From positions 186,001-250,000 of the forward strand of contig NZ_JAGIXS010000008.1 in NCBI RefSeq assembly GCF_030014915.1: a stretch of DNA of 64,000 nucleotides. Direction: 5' to 3'. Positions 19,385 through 29,233 of the stretch are shown piece after piece. Position 1 is the stretch's first letter; each line of letters opens with the position of its first letter. This stretch comes from Pelomonas sp. V22 (GTDB taxonomy: Bacteria > Pseudomonadota > Gammaproteobacteria > Burkholderiales > Burkholderiaceae_C). The translations under genes and the position numbers were made by a program. The notes beneath the pieces are model-generated. The model searched no databases. It was not told the origin of the DNA and saw only the letters and a list, made by a program, of their open reading frames with translations.

Positions 19385-20632
19385 TCAGGATACGGCTTGA
19401 AAGTGACGACGGGTAGCAAACACCTCGGGCCGCAAGACCTGGCCCTGCCAGCGCACGACACGTTTTAGCGCCAGGTCGAACAGCAGCGGGTTGTGCTCGC
19501 GGATCTGCTCCAGCGGCGCGTGGTCGGACTCGGCCAGCAAGCCGGCCTTCACGAGGCCGCCCAGTCGGTACAGCGGCCCTACGCCGGGCAGCGGGTAGTC
19601 CGAGCCATGCAGCAGCCGGCCATGCCAGTCCTGCCGGGCCAGCACCGTGTGCCAGACCTCCGGGCGCCGGTTGAACTGAAACAGGGCCGATACATCTCCG
19701 AGCAGCAAGCCCTGCCAGGCCGGCTCGTCCATCAGGCGCGCAAACAGCGAGAAGGCGCTGACCAGGCGCGGCCGCGCCTGGTCCAGGTCCAGCGCGTCGC
19801 CGAGCGAGGCGCAATGCGCCATGATGACCCGCACGCCATGCGACAGCGGCAGTCGGGCCAGCAGCGGATTGCCCAGCTCGTCGCGGCCGGCGCCGGGCAC
19901 GGCTTTCTCCTCGCCGCAATGAATGATCAGCGGCAGGCGCCCGGCCGCGAGGCGGTCGTAGAAGGGGCGCAAACGGGCATCGCGCAGGTCGATGTTCATG
20001 CTGCTCGGCAGCCACTTCAGCGCCACCGCGCCGCCGCGGATGGCGGCATCGAGCCGGGCCAGCGCGTCCTCGCGGTAGGGATGGATAGAACAGACCCAGG
20101 CAAAGCGCTGTGGCGTGGCGGCGGCCACGCGGGCGGCATGGCGGTCGGGCACATGGAAGCTGGTCCATTCGGGGCGGGCCTGGCCCTCGCCATCCAGCGC
20201 TTCATCGAAGGCATAGAGCAGCCAGCGCGCGCCTGCCGGGAAGTCGGCGGCCAGCTGCTGCAGGCGCTGCACATAGGCCTGGTCCACGCTCACCGCATCG
20301 GGCGGCACGCAGGCGCCGGCCAGGATGACTTTGCGGCGCAGGCTCTCCACCGGATGCCACCACTGCGTCATGCGCGCATCGATGCGGCAGCCCGAGCCCG
20401 AGTCGCCGGTGCCGAGCAGGTGGGCGTGTACATCCCACAGTTCCCGCGCGTCCAGGCCCTGCCAGCAACGCTGCAACAGCGGGTGCTCGCGCAGTGGGGT
20501 GGGCAGCGTGCCTCGGCAGGGGTTGATCAGGCTGCTCGCGCGGGCCGTGCCGGCCAGGCCCGTGAGGGCGCTGAACAGGCCGGCGGCTGCCGCGCCGCCG
20601 CAGCACATCAGGTGGTGTCTTCTCGTCTGCAT
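19385..20632 (-). CDS. Exported amidohydrolase-family protein
   Basis: A 415-residue protein with an N-terminal twin-Arg-like leader (MQTRRHHLMCCGGAAAAG), suggesting Tat or Sec export. The body fits the amidohydrolase-2 TIM barrel: WDVHAHLLG (metal-binding His pair, about residue 77), WLPSSMNIDLRD, IIHCGEE, VIMAHCASLG and LLHGSDYPLPG (catalytic Asp). Known family members include decarboxylases and lactonases; the substrate here is unknown. A good AAGGAG site precedes the ATG. It is the first gene of the minus-strand operon with the MFS-PlsC fusion and is divergent from the HTH regulator gene. Confidence 0.8.
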   Translation of the reverse strand: MQTRRHHLMCCGGAAAAGLFSALTGLAGTARASSLINPCRGTLPTPLREHPLLQRCWQGLDARELWDVHAHLLGTGDSGSGCRIDARMTQWWHPVESLRRKVILAGACVPPDAVSVDQAYVQRLQQLAADFPAGARWLLYAFDEALDGEGQARPEWTSFHVPDRHAARVAAATPQRFAWVCSIHPYREDALARLDAAIRGGAVALKWLPSSMNIDLRDARLRPFYDRLAAGRLPLIIHCGEEKAVPGAGRDELGNPLLARLPLSHGVRVIMAHCASLGDALDLDQARPRLVSAFSLFARLMDEPAWQGLLLGDVSALFQFNRRPEVWHTVLARQDWHGRLLHGSDYPLPGVGPLYRLGGLVKAGLLAESDHAPLEQIREHNPLLFDLALKRVVRWQGQVLRPEVFATRRHFQAVS

Positions 20633-20722
20633 CGCAGGGCTCTCCTTGATGGAGCGCGATGCTCGCGGCGGGGCTGGCCGGCAGGGCCGCTCTTTTGCGG
20701 CTGTAGCAAACACCGAGGTGGG

Positions 20723-20743
20723 CGGTATCGTTTTACGCTACCG
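20723..20743. promoter_or_regulatory. Near-perfect 21-bp dyad upstream of the HTH regulator
   Basis: Arms CGGTATCGT (20723-20731) and ACGCTACCG (20735-20743) are inverted repeats with one mismatch around a TTT centre. The dyad ends 7 bp before the ATG of the HTH gene and lies in the 118-bp gap from the divergent amidohydrolase gene. Position suggests an operator or autoregulatory site; the binding protein is unproven. Confidence 0.45.
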
Positions 20744-20750
20744 TCGCGCC

Positions 20751-21503
20751 ATGCCAAGCACCCAGACCCTGGTGGACCTGATCAAGGCCGAGCTCAAGAT
20801 CGCCGGCCTCAGCTATGCGCAGCTGGCGGCCGAACTCGGCCTGTCGGAATCCAGCGTGAAGCGCATGTTCGCCAGCGGCGGCGAGATGCCGCTGTCGCGC
20901 GTGGACGAGATCTGCCGCGCCTTGAAGACCGACTTTGCCGAGCTCTCGCGCAAGGTCGCGGCTGCCGAGCCGCTGCGGCGCGAGCTCACGCTGGCGCAGG
21001 AGAAGGCCGTGGTGGCCGATGCCAAGCTGCTCCTGATGGCGATCTGCTGCCTGAGCCAGTGGACCTTCGAGCAGATCGTGGCCAGCTATGTGATCAGCGA
21101 GGCCGAGGCCACGCGCTACCTCGCACAGCTGGACCGCCTGGGCATCATCGAGCTGCGGCCGCTGAATCGTTACAAGCTGCAAGTGGCCAAGACCTTCCGC
21201 TGGCGGCCGCAGGGGCCGGTGATGAACTTCTTCCGCGAGTCGGTGATGCTGGATTTCTTCTCGGGCGGCTTCGACGGCGACGGCGATCTGCTGATGCTGG
21301 TCCATGGCCAGCTGAGCCCGGCGATGGCGCGCGAGCTGGCGGCACGGCTGCAGCAGGTGGCCGAGGATTTTGCGCGTCAGCACCTGCTGGACCAGAAGCT
21401 GCCCGAGGCCGAGAAGCGCCCCTACACGCTGGTGCTGGGCATGCGCTCCTGGCTGTTCGAGCACTTCCGCCATCTGCAGCGTGCGGCGAAGATGCGGCGC
21501 TGA
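20751..21503 (+). CDS. XRE-type helix-turn-helix transcriptional regulator
   Basis: A 250-residue protein. Residues about 8-60 are a Cro/XRE HTH (LIKAELKIAGLSYAQLAAELGL then SESSVKRMF). The remaining part (about 70-250) is predicted to be a helical effector domain of no known type, with a possible second winged-helix-like segment (SEAEATRYLAQLDRLGIIELRPL). It precedes the DUF2339 gene by 34 bp in the same direction, so it likely controls that operon. The dyad immediately upstream is a candidate autoregulatory operator. Start at 20751 gives the MPSTQTLVDLI N-terminus. Confidence 0.82.
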   Translation: MPSTQTLVDLIKAELKIAGLSYAQLAAELGLSESSVKRMFASGGEMPLSRVDEICRALKTDFAELSRKVAAAEPLRRELTLAQEKAVVADAKLLLMAICCLSQWTFEQIVASYVISEAEATRYLAQLDRLGIIELRPLNRYKLQVAKTFRWRPQGPVMNFFRESVMLDFFSGGFDGDGDLLMLVHGQLSPAMARELAARLQQVAEDFARQHLLDQKLPEAEKRPYTLVLGMRSWLFEHFRHLQRAAKMRR

Positions 21504-21537
21504 GACCCACAAGACAACACAAGCAGGGAGAGACTCG

Positions 21538-24348
21538 ATGGCATGGATATGGGGATTGGCCGGCTTCATGCTGGCCTGGTTCATCAAGGGCCTGTTCGGC
21601 AGCACCGAGGGCGCGCTGGCCGTGCTGGCTGCGGTCGGTGCAGGCTTGCTGGGGCGCTTGCAGCTGCGGGTCACCGCGCTGCAAAAGGAGGTGGAGGCGC
21701 TGAAGAAGGAGCCGCGCGCGGCGAGGGTCCCGCCCGAGGCGACGATGCAGCGTCCACCCGAGGCGCTGCCGGTGCCCGTGCCTGCTGCAGTGCCGGCATC
21801 GGTGCCGATGCCGCAGCCCCAGTCCGAGCCCGAAGCCGCCCTCGCCCAGGCCCACAACGAAGGCGACACCGGCCCCGACACAGTGCCCATGCCACTGCCC
21901 TCGGCGCCAGCACCCGCCCCGCGGCCACGGCCCGCGCCCCGGGTCGATGAGCAGGAGCATCTGCCCAGCATCACCAGCTCGCTCGGCGCCTCGCTGCAGG
22001 CCTGGCTGCGCGGCGGCAACACCATCGTGCGGGCGGCCGTGCTGATCCTCTTCATCGGCGTGGCCTTCCTGCTGCGCTATGCGTCCGAGCATGTCACGGT
22101 GCCGATCGAGGTTCGCCTGGCCGGTGTGGTGCTGGGCGGCGTTATCCTGACCGGCCTCGGCCTGCGCCTGACGCCGAATCGGCGCGGCTATGGCCTCAGC
22201 CTGCAGGGCGCGGGCCTCGGCATCGTCTACCTGGCCTTGTTCGCGGCCTACCGGCTCTACCAGCTGCTGCCGTCCGGCCTCAGCTTCGGCCTGCTCGCGG
22301 CCATGGCCGTGATCACCACGGTGCTGGCCCTGCGCCAGGACGCGCTGCCGCTGGCCGTGCTGGGTTTTGGCGGCGCCTTCCTCGCGCCGGTGCTCACCTC
22401 CACCGGCCAGGGCAGCCATGTGGCCCTGTTCGGCTACTACCTGCTCTTGAATCTGGCCATCGCGGCGATTGCGCGCCGCAAGGCCTGGAAGCTGCTCAAC
22501 CTGGAGGGCTTTCTGTTCACCTTTGGCATCGCCTCAGCATGGGGCTTGCGCGGCTACGGCGATGAGAAGTTCTGGAGCGTCGAGCCCTTCCTGATCGCGC
22601 ACTTCCTGCTCTACCTGTTCATCACCGTGCAGTACGCGCTGCGGCTCACCGAGGAGCGCGCCGCGCCCGGCCTGCCCCTGGTCGATGGCGGCCTGCTGTT
22701 CGGCACGCCCATCGTCGCCTTCGGCCTGCAGGCCGGCATGCTGAAGGGGCAGCCCCTGGCCCTCGCGTTCAGCGCGGCGGCCCTGGCCGGGCTCTACCTG
22801 TTCCTCGGCCAGCTGCTGTGGCGGCGCGTCGGTGAGCGCCTGGTCCTGCTGATCGAAGGCCTGGCGGCGCTCGGCCTCGTGTTCCTTGCGCTGGTCATGC
22901 CGCTGGCCCTCGACGCTCGCTGGACCGGCGCCGCCTGGGCCCTGCAGGGCCTCGGCGTGCTGTGGGTGGCGCTGCGCCAGCGCCGCTGGTGGGCGGCCGG
23001 CCTTGCGCTGCTGCTGCAGTGGCTGGCCTGCTTGAGCTTCTGGTCAACGGCCGGTTTCAGCGGCGGCCACTGGCTGTTCCTCAACAGCGGCTTCCTGGCC
23101 TTGCTGCTGCCGGTGCTGGCGGCCCTCTGCAGCGCGCAGCTGTTGCAGCGGGCCCGGCAAGGCGACGAGACCTTGCCGCCGCCGCTGGGAACGCCCATGC
23201 CCGAGGTGCTGATGCTGACCCTCGGCCTCGGGCAGCTCTGGGCCGGCGGCATCGCCGAGCTCTTGCACTGGCAGCAGCAGACGCTGGATGAAGCCAGCCT
23301 GGTAGCGCTGTGGTCGGCCGCGCTGGCGGGCGCAGCCGAGCTGCTGCGCCGGCGCCTCGCCTGGCCGGCCCTGCTGGGCGCGGCGCGGGTGCTGATGCTC
23401 CCGGCCCTGCTGGCCTCGCTGACCGGCTGGCTTGTTGGCTGGTCTTTCGACTCGGGCTGGCATCGCTATGCGGCGAGCTGGGGCTGGGCCGAGGCGGTGG
23501 GTCTCTTGCTGCTGGGCGGCTGGATGCTGCGAAAGCGTCGCAGCGCGGAGGACTCGGCCGGCCCGGCCGCCGGCGCCGAGCAGATCGCGCTGGCCTGGTT
23601 CGCGGTCATCCATGGCGGCAGCTGGCTCTACAGCCTGGCCGCCCATGCGGTGGCCCGCCACGAGGGCTGGACACCCGCGGCCGCCATCCTGCTGCCCACG
23701 CTGCTCTGCCTCGCCTTGCTCGCCCGCATCGATCCGCCACGCTGGCCGCTGCTGGATGAGCGCTGGCTCACGCTCTACCGCCGCGCGCTGCTGCGCCCCT
23801 GGGCCGCGCTGCTGGTGCTGTGGGTGCTCGGAGTCAACCTGGTCTGCGATGCACGGATGGCGCCGCTGTCCTACCTGCCGCTGCTGAACCCGCTGGACCT
23901 GGGCCATGGCCTCGCCCTGCTCTATGCGCTGAAGCTGGGCCGCGAGACGGGCAACGCCGCGCCGCGCTGGCTGCTGCCGGGCCTCGTGTTCTGGTGGCTG
24001 AACTCGCTGCTGGTGCGCAGCCTGCACCACTGGGGCGGCGCGCCGCTGTGGCTGGATGGCGCGCTGTCCTCCGGCCTCGTGCTGACCGGCCTGACCGTGC
24101 TGTGGACCCTCACCGCCCTGGTGCTGATGAGCTGGGCCACACGCCGTGCCGCGCCAGCGCAGGCGCGGCCCATCTGGATGGTGGGCGCGGTGCTGCTGGG
24201 CGCTGTCGTGCTGAAGCTTTTCCTGGTCGACCTGTCCAGCCTGTCCAGCCTGATGCGCATCGTCTCCTTCATGGCGGTGGGCCTCCTGATGCTGGTGATC
24301 GGCTATGTCGCGCCGCTGCCGCCGGCGGCGCAGAAGGAGGCCGCATGA
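21538..24348 (+). CDS. DUF2339 polytopic membrane protein
   Basis: A 936-residue protein. One N-terminal helix (about 3-22) is followed by a coiled coil (LQKEVEALKKE) and a Pro-rich linker of about 90 residues. Then come some two dozen hydrophobic helices, beginning AWLRGGNTIVRAAVLILFIGVAFLLRY, which is the diagnostic opening of DUF2339. Function of this family is unknown; roles in envelope or cell-wall processes have been suggested by context only. The stop overlaps the start of the DUF3999 gene (ATGA), and the HTH gene lies just upstream, giving a compact three-gene unit. Confidence 0.9.
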   Translation: MAWIWGLAGFMLAWFIKGLFGSTEGALAVLAAVGAGLLGRLQLRVTALQKEVEALKKEPRAARVPPEATMQRPPEALPVPVPAAVPASVPMPQPQSEPEAALAQAHNEGDTGPDTVPMPLPSAPAPAPRPRPAPRVDEQEHLPSITSSLGASLQAWLRGGNTIVRAAVLILFIGVAFLLRYASEHVTVPIEVRLAGVVLGGVILTGLGLRLTPNRRGYGLSLQGAGLGIVYLALFAAYRLYQLLPSGLSFGLLAAMAVITTVLALRQDALPLAVLGFGGAFLAPVLTSTGQGSHVALFGYYLLLNLAIAAIARRKAWKLLNLEGFLFTFGIASAWGLRGYGDEKFWSVEPFLIAHFLLYLFITVQYALRLTEERAAPGLPLVDGGLLFGTPIVAFGLQAGMLKGQPLALAFSAAALAGLYLFLGQLLWRRVGERLVLLIEGLAALGLVFLALVMPLALDARWTGAAWALQGLGVLWVALRQRRWWAAGLALLLQWLACLSFWSTAGFSGGHWLFLNSGFLALLLPVLAALCSAQLLQRARQGDETLPPPLGTPMPEVLMLTLGLGQLWAGGIAELLHWQQQTLDEASLVALWSAALAGAAELLRRRLAWPALLGAARVLMLPALLASLTGWLVGWSFDSGWHRYAASWGWAEAVGLLLLGGWMLRKRRSAEDSAGPAAGAEQIALAWFAVIHGGSWLYSLAAHAVARHEGWTPAAAILLPTLLCLALLARIDPPRWPLLDERWLTLYRRALLRPWAALLVLWVLGVNLVCDARMAPLSYLPLLNPLDLGHGLALLYALKLGRETGNAAPRWLLPGLVFWWLNSLLVRSLHHWGGAPLWLDGALSSGLVLTGLTVLWTLTALVLMSWATRRAAPAQARPIWMVGAVLLGAVVLKLFLVDLSSLSSLMRIVSFMAVGLLMLVIGYVAPLPPAAQKEAA

Positions 24349-25772
24349 AGCGCCTGATGCTGGCGGCGCTGGCCCTGCTGTTTGCGGGGTCAGGTCTTGC
24401 CGCCGATCCAGAACGGCCTGAGTCGCGGCCCGAGTCCTTCTCGGCCGTGGCGCCCTTGCAGCTGAAGCCGGGCGAAGCGCTGCAACGTCTCGCCCTGCCC
24501 TGGTCCGTGTTGCAGGCCTCGCGCAGCAGCGGCCTCGCCGATGTGCGCATCTTTGATGCCGAAGGCCGCGCGGTGCCGCAGGCCTGGGCCCTGCCGGTCA
24601 CGGCCAGCGAACAGCAGCGCGACGTCGCCCTGCCGGTGTTTGCCTGGCCTGAATCAGGCGCCACCGGGAGCACCGACGGCGCACCGGTACGGCTGCAGCT
24701 CAGCAGCGAAGGCAGGCTCCTCAGCCTGCAACTGCCGGCCGCCCGCGCGCCCGCCCCCACCGCCGATGGCCGCGCCCGCCAATGGCTGCTGGACCTGAGC
24801 GCCCTGCAGGGCCTGAAAGACGAGCGCGCCCTCGCCCTGCAGTTCGACTGGCCGAGCAGCGCCAAGGGCCTCGCCAGGGCCGTCCAGATCGAGCGCAGCG
24901 ACGATGGCCAGCAATGGAGTGCCAGCGGCCAGGGACTGCTGCTCGAACTACCGGCCGCCAATCCACCCCGCATCGACCGCATCGAATGGGCCTCGAGCGC
25001 GCCGCTGCCGCGCTACCTGCGCCTGCGCTTCGACGATCCCATCGCCCTGAAGAGCGCACAGCTGCTGCTCAGCCGGCGCCTCGTCACGACAACGCCGCTG
25101 CAGCAACAGAGCCTGCGCTTCGAGCCGGTGGCCGGCGAGCCCGCGCAATGGCAGCTCGACCTGCAAGGCCGGATCGCGCCCCAGGCCCTCGCCCTGCAAC
25201 TGCCCGAGGGCAACCAGCTGCTGAGGCTGCGCCTCGAGCAGCGCAATGCCGAGAGCGAAGCCTGGCGGCCGGTGGCCCACTTCGTGGCCTGGCGCATGCA
25301 GCGCGGCGGCGTCGATGGGCGCTCGCCCGCCCAGCCGCTGGCCGCCGAGCCCGCACGCTACTGGCGCCTGGTGGCCGAGGCGCCCACGGCGCTGCAAGGC
25401 CAGGCCCTGCCCGCGCTGTGGCAGTGGCAGCCGCCGCAGCTGGTGCTGCTGGCCCAGGGCCAGGGCAGCAGCGGGTTCCGCCTGGCGGTCGGCCGCAGCG
25501 GCCTGGCGTCGGCGTCGGTCTCGACCTTGGCCGGCCTGATGCCGGGCTACCGGCCGGGCGACGAATACAAGCTGCCCGAGGCCAGCCTGGGCGCCTTGCA
25601 GGCCCAGGCCGAGCCCGGCTTGCAGCAGCGCCTCGCCGACCCCGACCCGGCCACGCGCCGCCGCTGGGCGCTGTGGGCCGTGCTGATCGCCGCCGTCGCC
25701 GGCCTCGCCTGGATGGCGCGCGGCCTGCTGGGGCAGCTCGGCAAGCCGCCGCGCGCACCAGGCGGCGAATAA
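24345..25772 (+). CDS. DUF3999 family exported protein
   Basis: A 475-residue protein with a cleavable signal peptide (MKRLMLAALALLFAGSGLA) and a single C-terminal transmembrane helix near residues 440-460 (WALWAVLIAAVAGLAWMARGLLG). The large middle part is beta-rich with ALPWSVLQASRSSGLADVRIFDAEGRAVP near the start, the pattern of DUF3999. These proteins are commonly encoded beside DUF2339 genes, as here, implying a shared membrane complex. Molecular function is unknown. Translationally coupled to the upstream gene through ATGA. Confidence 0.88.
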   Translation: MKRLMLAALALLFAGSGLAADPERPESRPESFSAVAPLQLKPGEALQRLALPWSVLQASRSSGLADVRIFDAEGRAVPQAWALPVTASEQQRDVALPVFAWPESGATGSTDGAPVRLQLSSEGRLLSLQLPAARAPAPTADGRARQWLLDLSALQGLKDERALALQFDWPSSAKGLARAVQIERSDDGQQWSASGQGLLLELPAANPPRIDRIEWASSAPLPRYLRLRFDDPIALKSAQLLLSRRLVTTTPLQQQSLRFEPVAGEPAQWQLDLQGRIAPQALALQLPEGNQLLRLRLEQRNAESEAWRPVAHFVAWRMQRGGVDGRSPAQPLAAEPARYWRLVAEAPTALQGQALPALWQWQPPQLVLLAQGQGSSGFRLAVGRSGLASASVSTLAGLMPGYRPGDEYKLPEASLGALQAQAEPGLQQRLADPDPATRRRWALWAVLIAAVAGLAWMARGLLGQLGKPPRAPGGE

Positions 25773-25782
25773 GCAAAGCAAT

Positions 25783-25800
25783 ACCCTGTCTAAGCGGGGT
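25783..25800. promoter_or_regulatory. ACCC-TAAGC-GGGT dyad upstream of the thioredoxin-fold gene
   Basis: ACCC at 25783-25786 and GGGT at 25797-25800 flank a centre containing TAAGC. A related CCCCTAAGCAGGGG element occurs at 31753-31770. Position 73 bp upstream of the next gene makes a regulator-binding site possible, for example a LuxR/NarL-class response regulator, but this is weak. Confidence 0.2.
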
Positions 25801-25872
25801 CTCGCCGCTGGCCTGACAATCCGCGCCAGATCCACCGTTGACGCCAGCGGCCCTGCCGGCTGCTGCCACCGC

Positions 25873-27459
25873 ATGAACTCTTTCTCGATCGCCCGCCCCA
25901 CCCTGCTCGCCTGCAGCCTGGCCCTGGCCCTGCTGAGCCTCGGCGCCCTGCCAAGCCCGGCGCTTGCCGCCAGCGCAACGACCAGCACGGCCACCGTGGC
26001 CTGGCAGCCGGCGGCCGCCGATGCCGACATCGAGAAGGCCTTCACCCAGGCGCGCAGCGAGAAGAAGCCGGTGCTGCTGTACTGGGGCGCCAAGTGGTGC
26101 CCGCCCTGCAACCAGCTGAAGGCCACGCTGTTCAACCGGGCCGATTTCATCGAGCAGTCCAAGGCCTTCGTGGCCGTGCACATCGACGGCGACCTGCCCG
26201 GTGCACAGAAGCTCGGCAGCCGCTTCAAGGTGCGTGGCTATCCGACGATGATCTTGTTCAACCCCGAGGGCAGCGAGATCACCCGCCTGCCCGGCGAGGC
26301 CGATGCCGCGCAGGTGATGAAGGTGCTGCAGCTGGGTTTGGCCGGTGGCCGCCCGGTCAAGACCGTGCTGGCCGAGGCCCGCGCGGGCAAGAAGCTCAGC
26401 GCCAATGAATGGAAGATGCTGGGCTTCTACTCCTGGGAGACGGACGAACAGCAGCTGGTGCCGGCCATCGAGCGCCCGGGACTGCTCGCCCAGCTGGCCG
26501 TGGCCAGCAATGGCGTCGATGCCGAGACCACCACGCGCCTGTGGCTCAAGGCCCTGGCCGCCAGCGACGAAGGCAAGGGCCTGAAGCCCGATGCCGCGCT
26601 GCGCGAGCGCGTGGCCAAGGTGCTGGCCAGCCCGGCCGAAAGCCGCGCCCAGGCCGATGTGCTGACCAATGGCGCCGACGACATCGCCAAGACCCTCGCG
26701 CCCGAACCGGGTGCGGAACGCAGCAAGCTGCTGGCCGCCTTCGAACCAGCACTCAAGCGCCTGGAGAACGACGCCGCGCTGTCGCGCATGGACCGGCTGA
26801 TGGCCATCACCGCCCGCGTGAAGCTGGCGCGCCTGGACCAGCCCAAGACCGAGGTGCATCCCAAGATCCCGGCGCCGCTCTTGAAGGAAGCGCAGGCCCA
26901 CGCGGCCCGCAATGACCGCGAGATCACCGACGGCTACGAACGCCAGGCCGTGATCACCGAGACCGCCTACATGCTGGGCCAGGCCGGTCTCTGGCAAGAC
27001 AGCGACGCGCTGCTGAAGAGCAGCCTCGCCAAGAGCCATTCGCCTTACTACCTGATGAGCCAACTGGGCGGCAATGCCCGCAAGCAGGGCCGCACCGAGG
27101 AAGCGCTGCGCTGGTACGAGGAGGCCTTCAACAAGAGCGAGGGCCCGGCCACGCGCCTGCAATGGGGCTCGAACTACTTCACCGCCCTCGTGGAGCTGAC
27201 GCCCAATGACGCCGCCCGCATCGAGAAGATCGCCACCCAGCTGTTCAAGGAAGCTGGCGAGGACAAGGGCTCCTTCCACGAGCGCAGCGCCCGCTCGCTG
27301 AAGAAGGTCGGCACCCTGCTGGTCAACTGGAACGTGATGGGCCAATACGACCCCGTGCTGGCGCGCCTGAAGGGCCAGCTGGACGGCGTTTGCGCCAAGG
27401 TCGAGGCGGCGGACCGCACCAACTGCAGCAGCGTGCTGAAGGCCAGCGTCAAGGGCTGA
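25873..27459 (+). CDS. Exported thioredoxin-fold protein with long helical C-terminal extension
   Basis: A 528-residue protein. A signal peptide (about 1-33) is followed by a thioredoxin-like domain (about 45-165) with active site WCPPC (Cys76, Cys79), the DFIEQSKAFVAVHIDGD strand and the cis-Pro loop RGYPTM. This resembles DsbD-gamma/TlpA-like reductases. The remaining 350 or so residues are helical and contain TPR-like stretches (ALRWYEEAFNKSEGPATRLQWG). A thiol-disulphide or folding role in the periplasm is likely; a specific partner is not visible. The 100-bp upstream gap contains a GC dyad. Confidence 0.82.
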   Translation: MNSFSIARPTLLACSLALALLSLGALPSPALAASATTSTATVAWQPAAADADIEKAFTQARSEKKPVLLYWGAKWCPPCNQLKATLFNRADFIEQSKAFVAVHIDGDLPGAQKLGSRFKVRGYPTMILFNPEGSEITRLPGEADAAQVMKVLQLGLAGGRPVKTVLAEARAGKKLSANEWKMLGFYSWETDEQQLVPAIERPGLLAQLAVASNGVDAETTTRLWLKALAASDEGKGLKPDAALRERVAKVLASPAESRAQADVLTNGADDIAKTLAPEPGAERSKLLAAFEPALKRLENDAALSRMDRLMAITARVKLARLDQPKTEVHPKIPAPLLKEAQAHAARNDREITDGYERQAVITETAYMLGQAGLWQDSDALLKSSLAKSHSPYYLMSQLGGNARKQGRTEEALRWYEEAFNKSEGPATRLQWGSNYFTALVELTPNDAARIEKIATQLFKEAGEDKGSFHERSARSLKKVGTLLVNWNVMGQYDPVLARLKGQLDGVCAKVEAADRTNCSSVLKASVKG

Positions 27460-27472
27460 TCCCAGCGCTGGA

Positions 27473-29233
27473 TCAAGAACTCAGCGCGGCCGGCGAGCGG
27501 CGACGCGGCCCCCACAGGCTGGGCTGGGCCGCCTGCCGCTCGATGCGCGCCAGCAGGGCCGGGATCTCGTCGGCCGGCACGGCGCGGCCGAACAGCCAGC
27601 CCTGCAGCTCGTCGCAGCCCTCCTGCTGCAGCAAGGCGCGCTGCGCCTCGGTCTCCACGCCCTCGGCCACGACGATTTTCCCGAGTGTCTTGGCCAGGCC
27701 GATGATGGCGCGCGCCAGCACCGCATCCTGCGCATGCTCGGTGATGCCCTGGATGTAGCTGCGGTCCATCTTGAGCCGCGACACCGGCATGTCGCGCAGA
27801 TGCCCGAGCGATGAATAGCCCATGCCGAAATCGTCCAGCGCCAGCTGCACGCCATGGGCCGCCAGCTGCTGCAAGAGCGCCTGCGTCTGCTCCACATGGG
27901 TCATGGCGGCGGTCTCGGTGATCTCCAGCTCCAGCAGCGCGGGCGGCACTTGCCAGCGCGCCAGCGTCTTGAGCAAGCGCTCGGCAAAACTGGGCTGGCG
28001 CAGCTGGTGCACCGACACATTGATCGCCACGCGCAGCGCCAGGCCCTCGGAGCGCCATTGCATGATCTGGCGGCAGGCCGCGTCGACCACCCATTCACCG
28101 AGGCCGTGAACGAGGCCCGAGCTCTCGGCCACAGCCACGAAGCGCGCCGGCGGCACCTCGCCGAGCTCGCCGTCCTTCCAGCGCAGCAAGGCCTCGACGC
28201 CCAGCACCCGCCCGCTGCGCGCGCACAACTGCGGCTGGTAGTGCAGCCGCAGCGCACCGCCCTCGATGGCGCGCTTGAGGCGGCCCTGCAGCAAGGCCTT
28301 CTCCTCGATCTGGCGCGCCATGCCGGTGTCGAAGACCGCATAGGTGCCACGGCCCGCCTCCTTGGCGCGGTACATGGCCATGTCGGCATGGCGCATCAGG
28401 GTGTCGGCGTCCTCGCCATCGGCCGGTGCAAACACGAGGCCGATGCTGGCGCCCGGCGAGGCGTCGTGATGGCCATGGCGCCAGGGTCGGCAGATCGCCG
28501 CCAGCAGCTTGGCCGCCACGCGCTGCGCCGAGGCCAGGTCGGCCGGGTCGTGCAGCAGCACGGCGAACTCGTCGCCACCGAGGCGTGCCAGCGAGTCGCT
28601 GCCGCGCAAGGCACCGCGCATGCGCTGCGCCACCTCCTGCAAGAGACGGTCGCCCACATGGTGGCCATGGCCGTCGTTGACGGACTTGAAGTCGTCCAGG
28701 TCGATCAGCAGCAGGGCGAGCAGCTGGCCGCTGCGCCGCGTCTGCACCAGCGACTGGCTGAGCAGCTCGCCGAACATGTGGCGGCTGTAGAGCCCGGTGA
28801 GCTCGTCGTGCATCGCCAGGTACTGCATGCGCTCGTGCATGGCGCGCAGCTCGCGCATGTCTCGCACCACGGCCAGGGCCAGCGCGTCGTCGCCCCGGCG
28901 CACCAGGCCGAGGCTGATGCCCACCGCCACCGCATGGCCGTCGCGGTGCCAGAGGTTGAGGTCGGGCACGCGGCCCATGGCGCGGCCACGCGGTGCGGCG
29001 AAGAATTGCTCCAGCTGCGCCTGATGGCCCTCGCGCGCCGCCGGCGGCAACAACAGCGACAGCGGTTCGCCAACGAGCTCCTCGAGGCCGTAGCCAGCCA
29101 GGTCCAGCAAGGCCTGGTTGGCACTGAGGATAGAGCCCTGCTCATCGATGATCAGCACGCCGTCGGGAATCAGGCCCAGCAGGTGCACCACCTGTTCCCA
29201 GGGCAAGGAGCGGCCCGACGCCATGTCAAGCAT
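27473..29233 (-). CDS. PAS-GGDEF-EAL cyclic-di-GMP protein
   Basis: A 586-residue protein. A PAS domain (about 17-125) is followed by a diguanylate cyclase domain (about 145-300) with intact RLGGDEF; the inhibitory-site motif RGSD lies five residues before it. The phosphodiesterase domain (about 320-570) has [33 protein letters not shown] and AEGVET, so both activities look competent. It makes or degrades c-di-GMP and could set motility/biofilm. Its start overlaps the end of the chemoreceptor gene by 8 bp, indicating co-translation; ATG at 29224 is a possible later start. Confidence 0.92.
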   Translation of the reverse strand: MLDMASGRSLPWEQVVHLLGLIPDGVLIIDEQGSILSANQALLDLAGYGLEELVGEPLSLLLPPAAREGHQAQLEQFFAAPRGRAMGRVPDLNLWHRDGHAVAVGISLGLVRRGDDALALAVVRDMRELRAMHERMQYLAMHDELTGLYSRHMFGELLSQSLVQTRRSGQLLALLLIDLDDFKSVNDGHGHHVGDRLLQEVAQRMRGALRGSDSLARLGGDEFAVLLHDPADLASAQRVAAKLLAAICRPWRHGHHDASPGASIGLVFAPADGEDADTLMRHADMAMYRAKEAGRGTYAVFDTGMARQIEEKALLQGRLKRAIEGGALRLHYQPQLCARSGRVLGVEALLRWKDGELGEVPPARFVAVAESSGLVHGLGEWVVDAACRQIMQWRSEGLALRVAINVSVHQLRQPSFAERLLKTLARWQVPPALLELEITETAAMTHVEQTQALLQQLAAHGVQLALDDFGMGYSSLGHLRDMPVSRLKMDRSYIQGITEHAQDAVLARAIIGLAKTLGKIVVAEGVETEAQRALLQQEGCDELQGWLFGRAVPADEIPALLARIERQAAQPSLWGPRRRSPAALSS

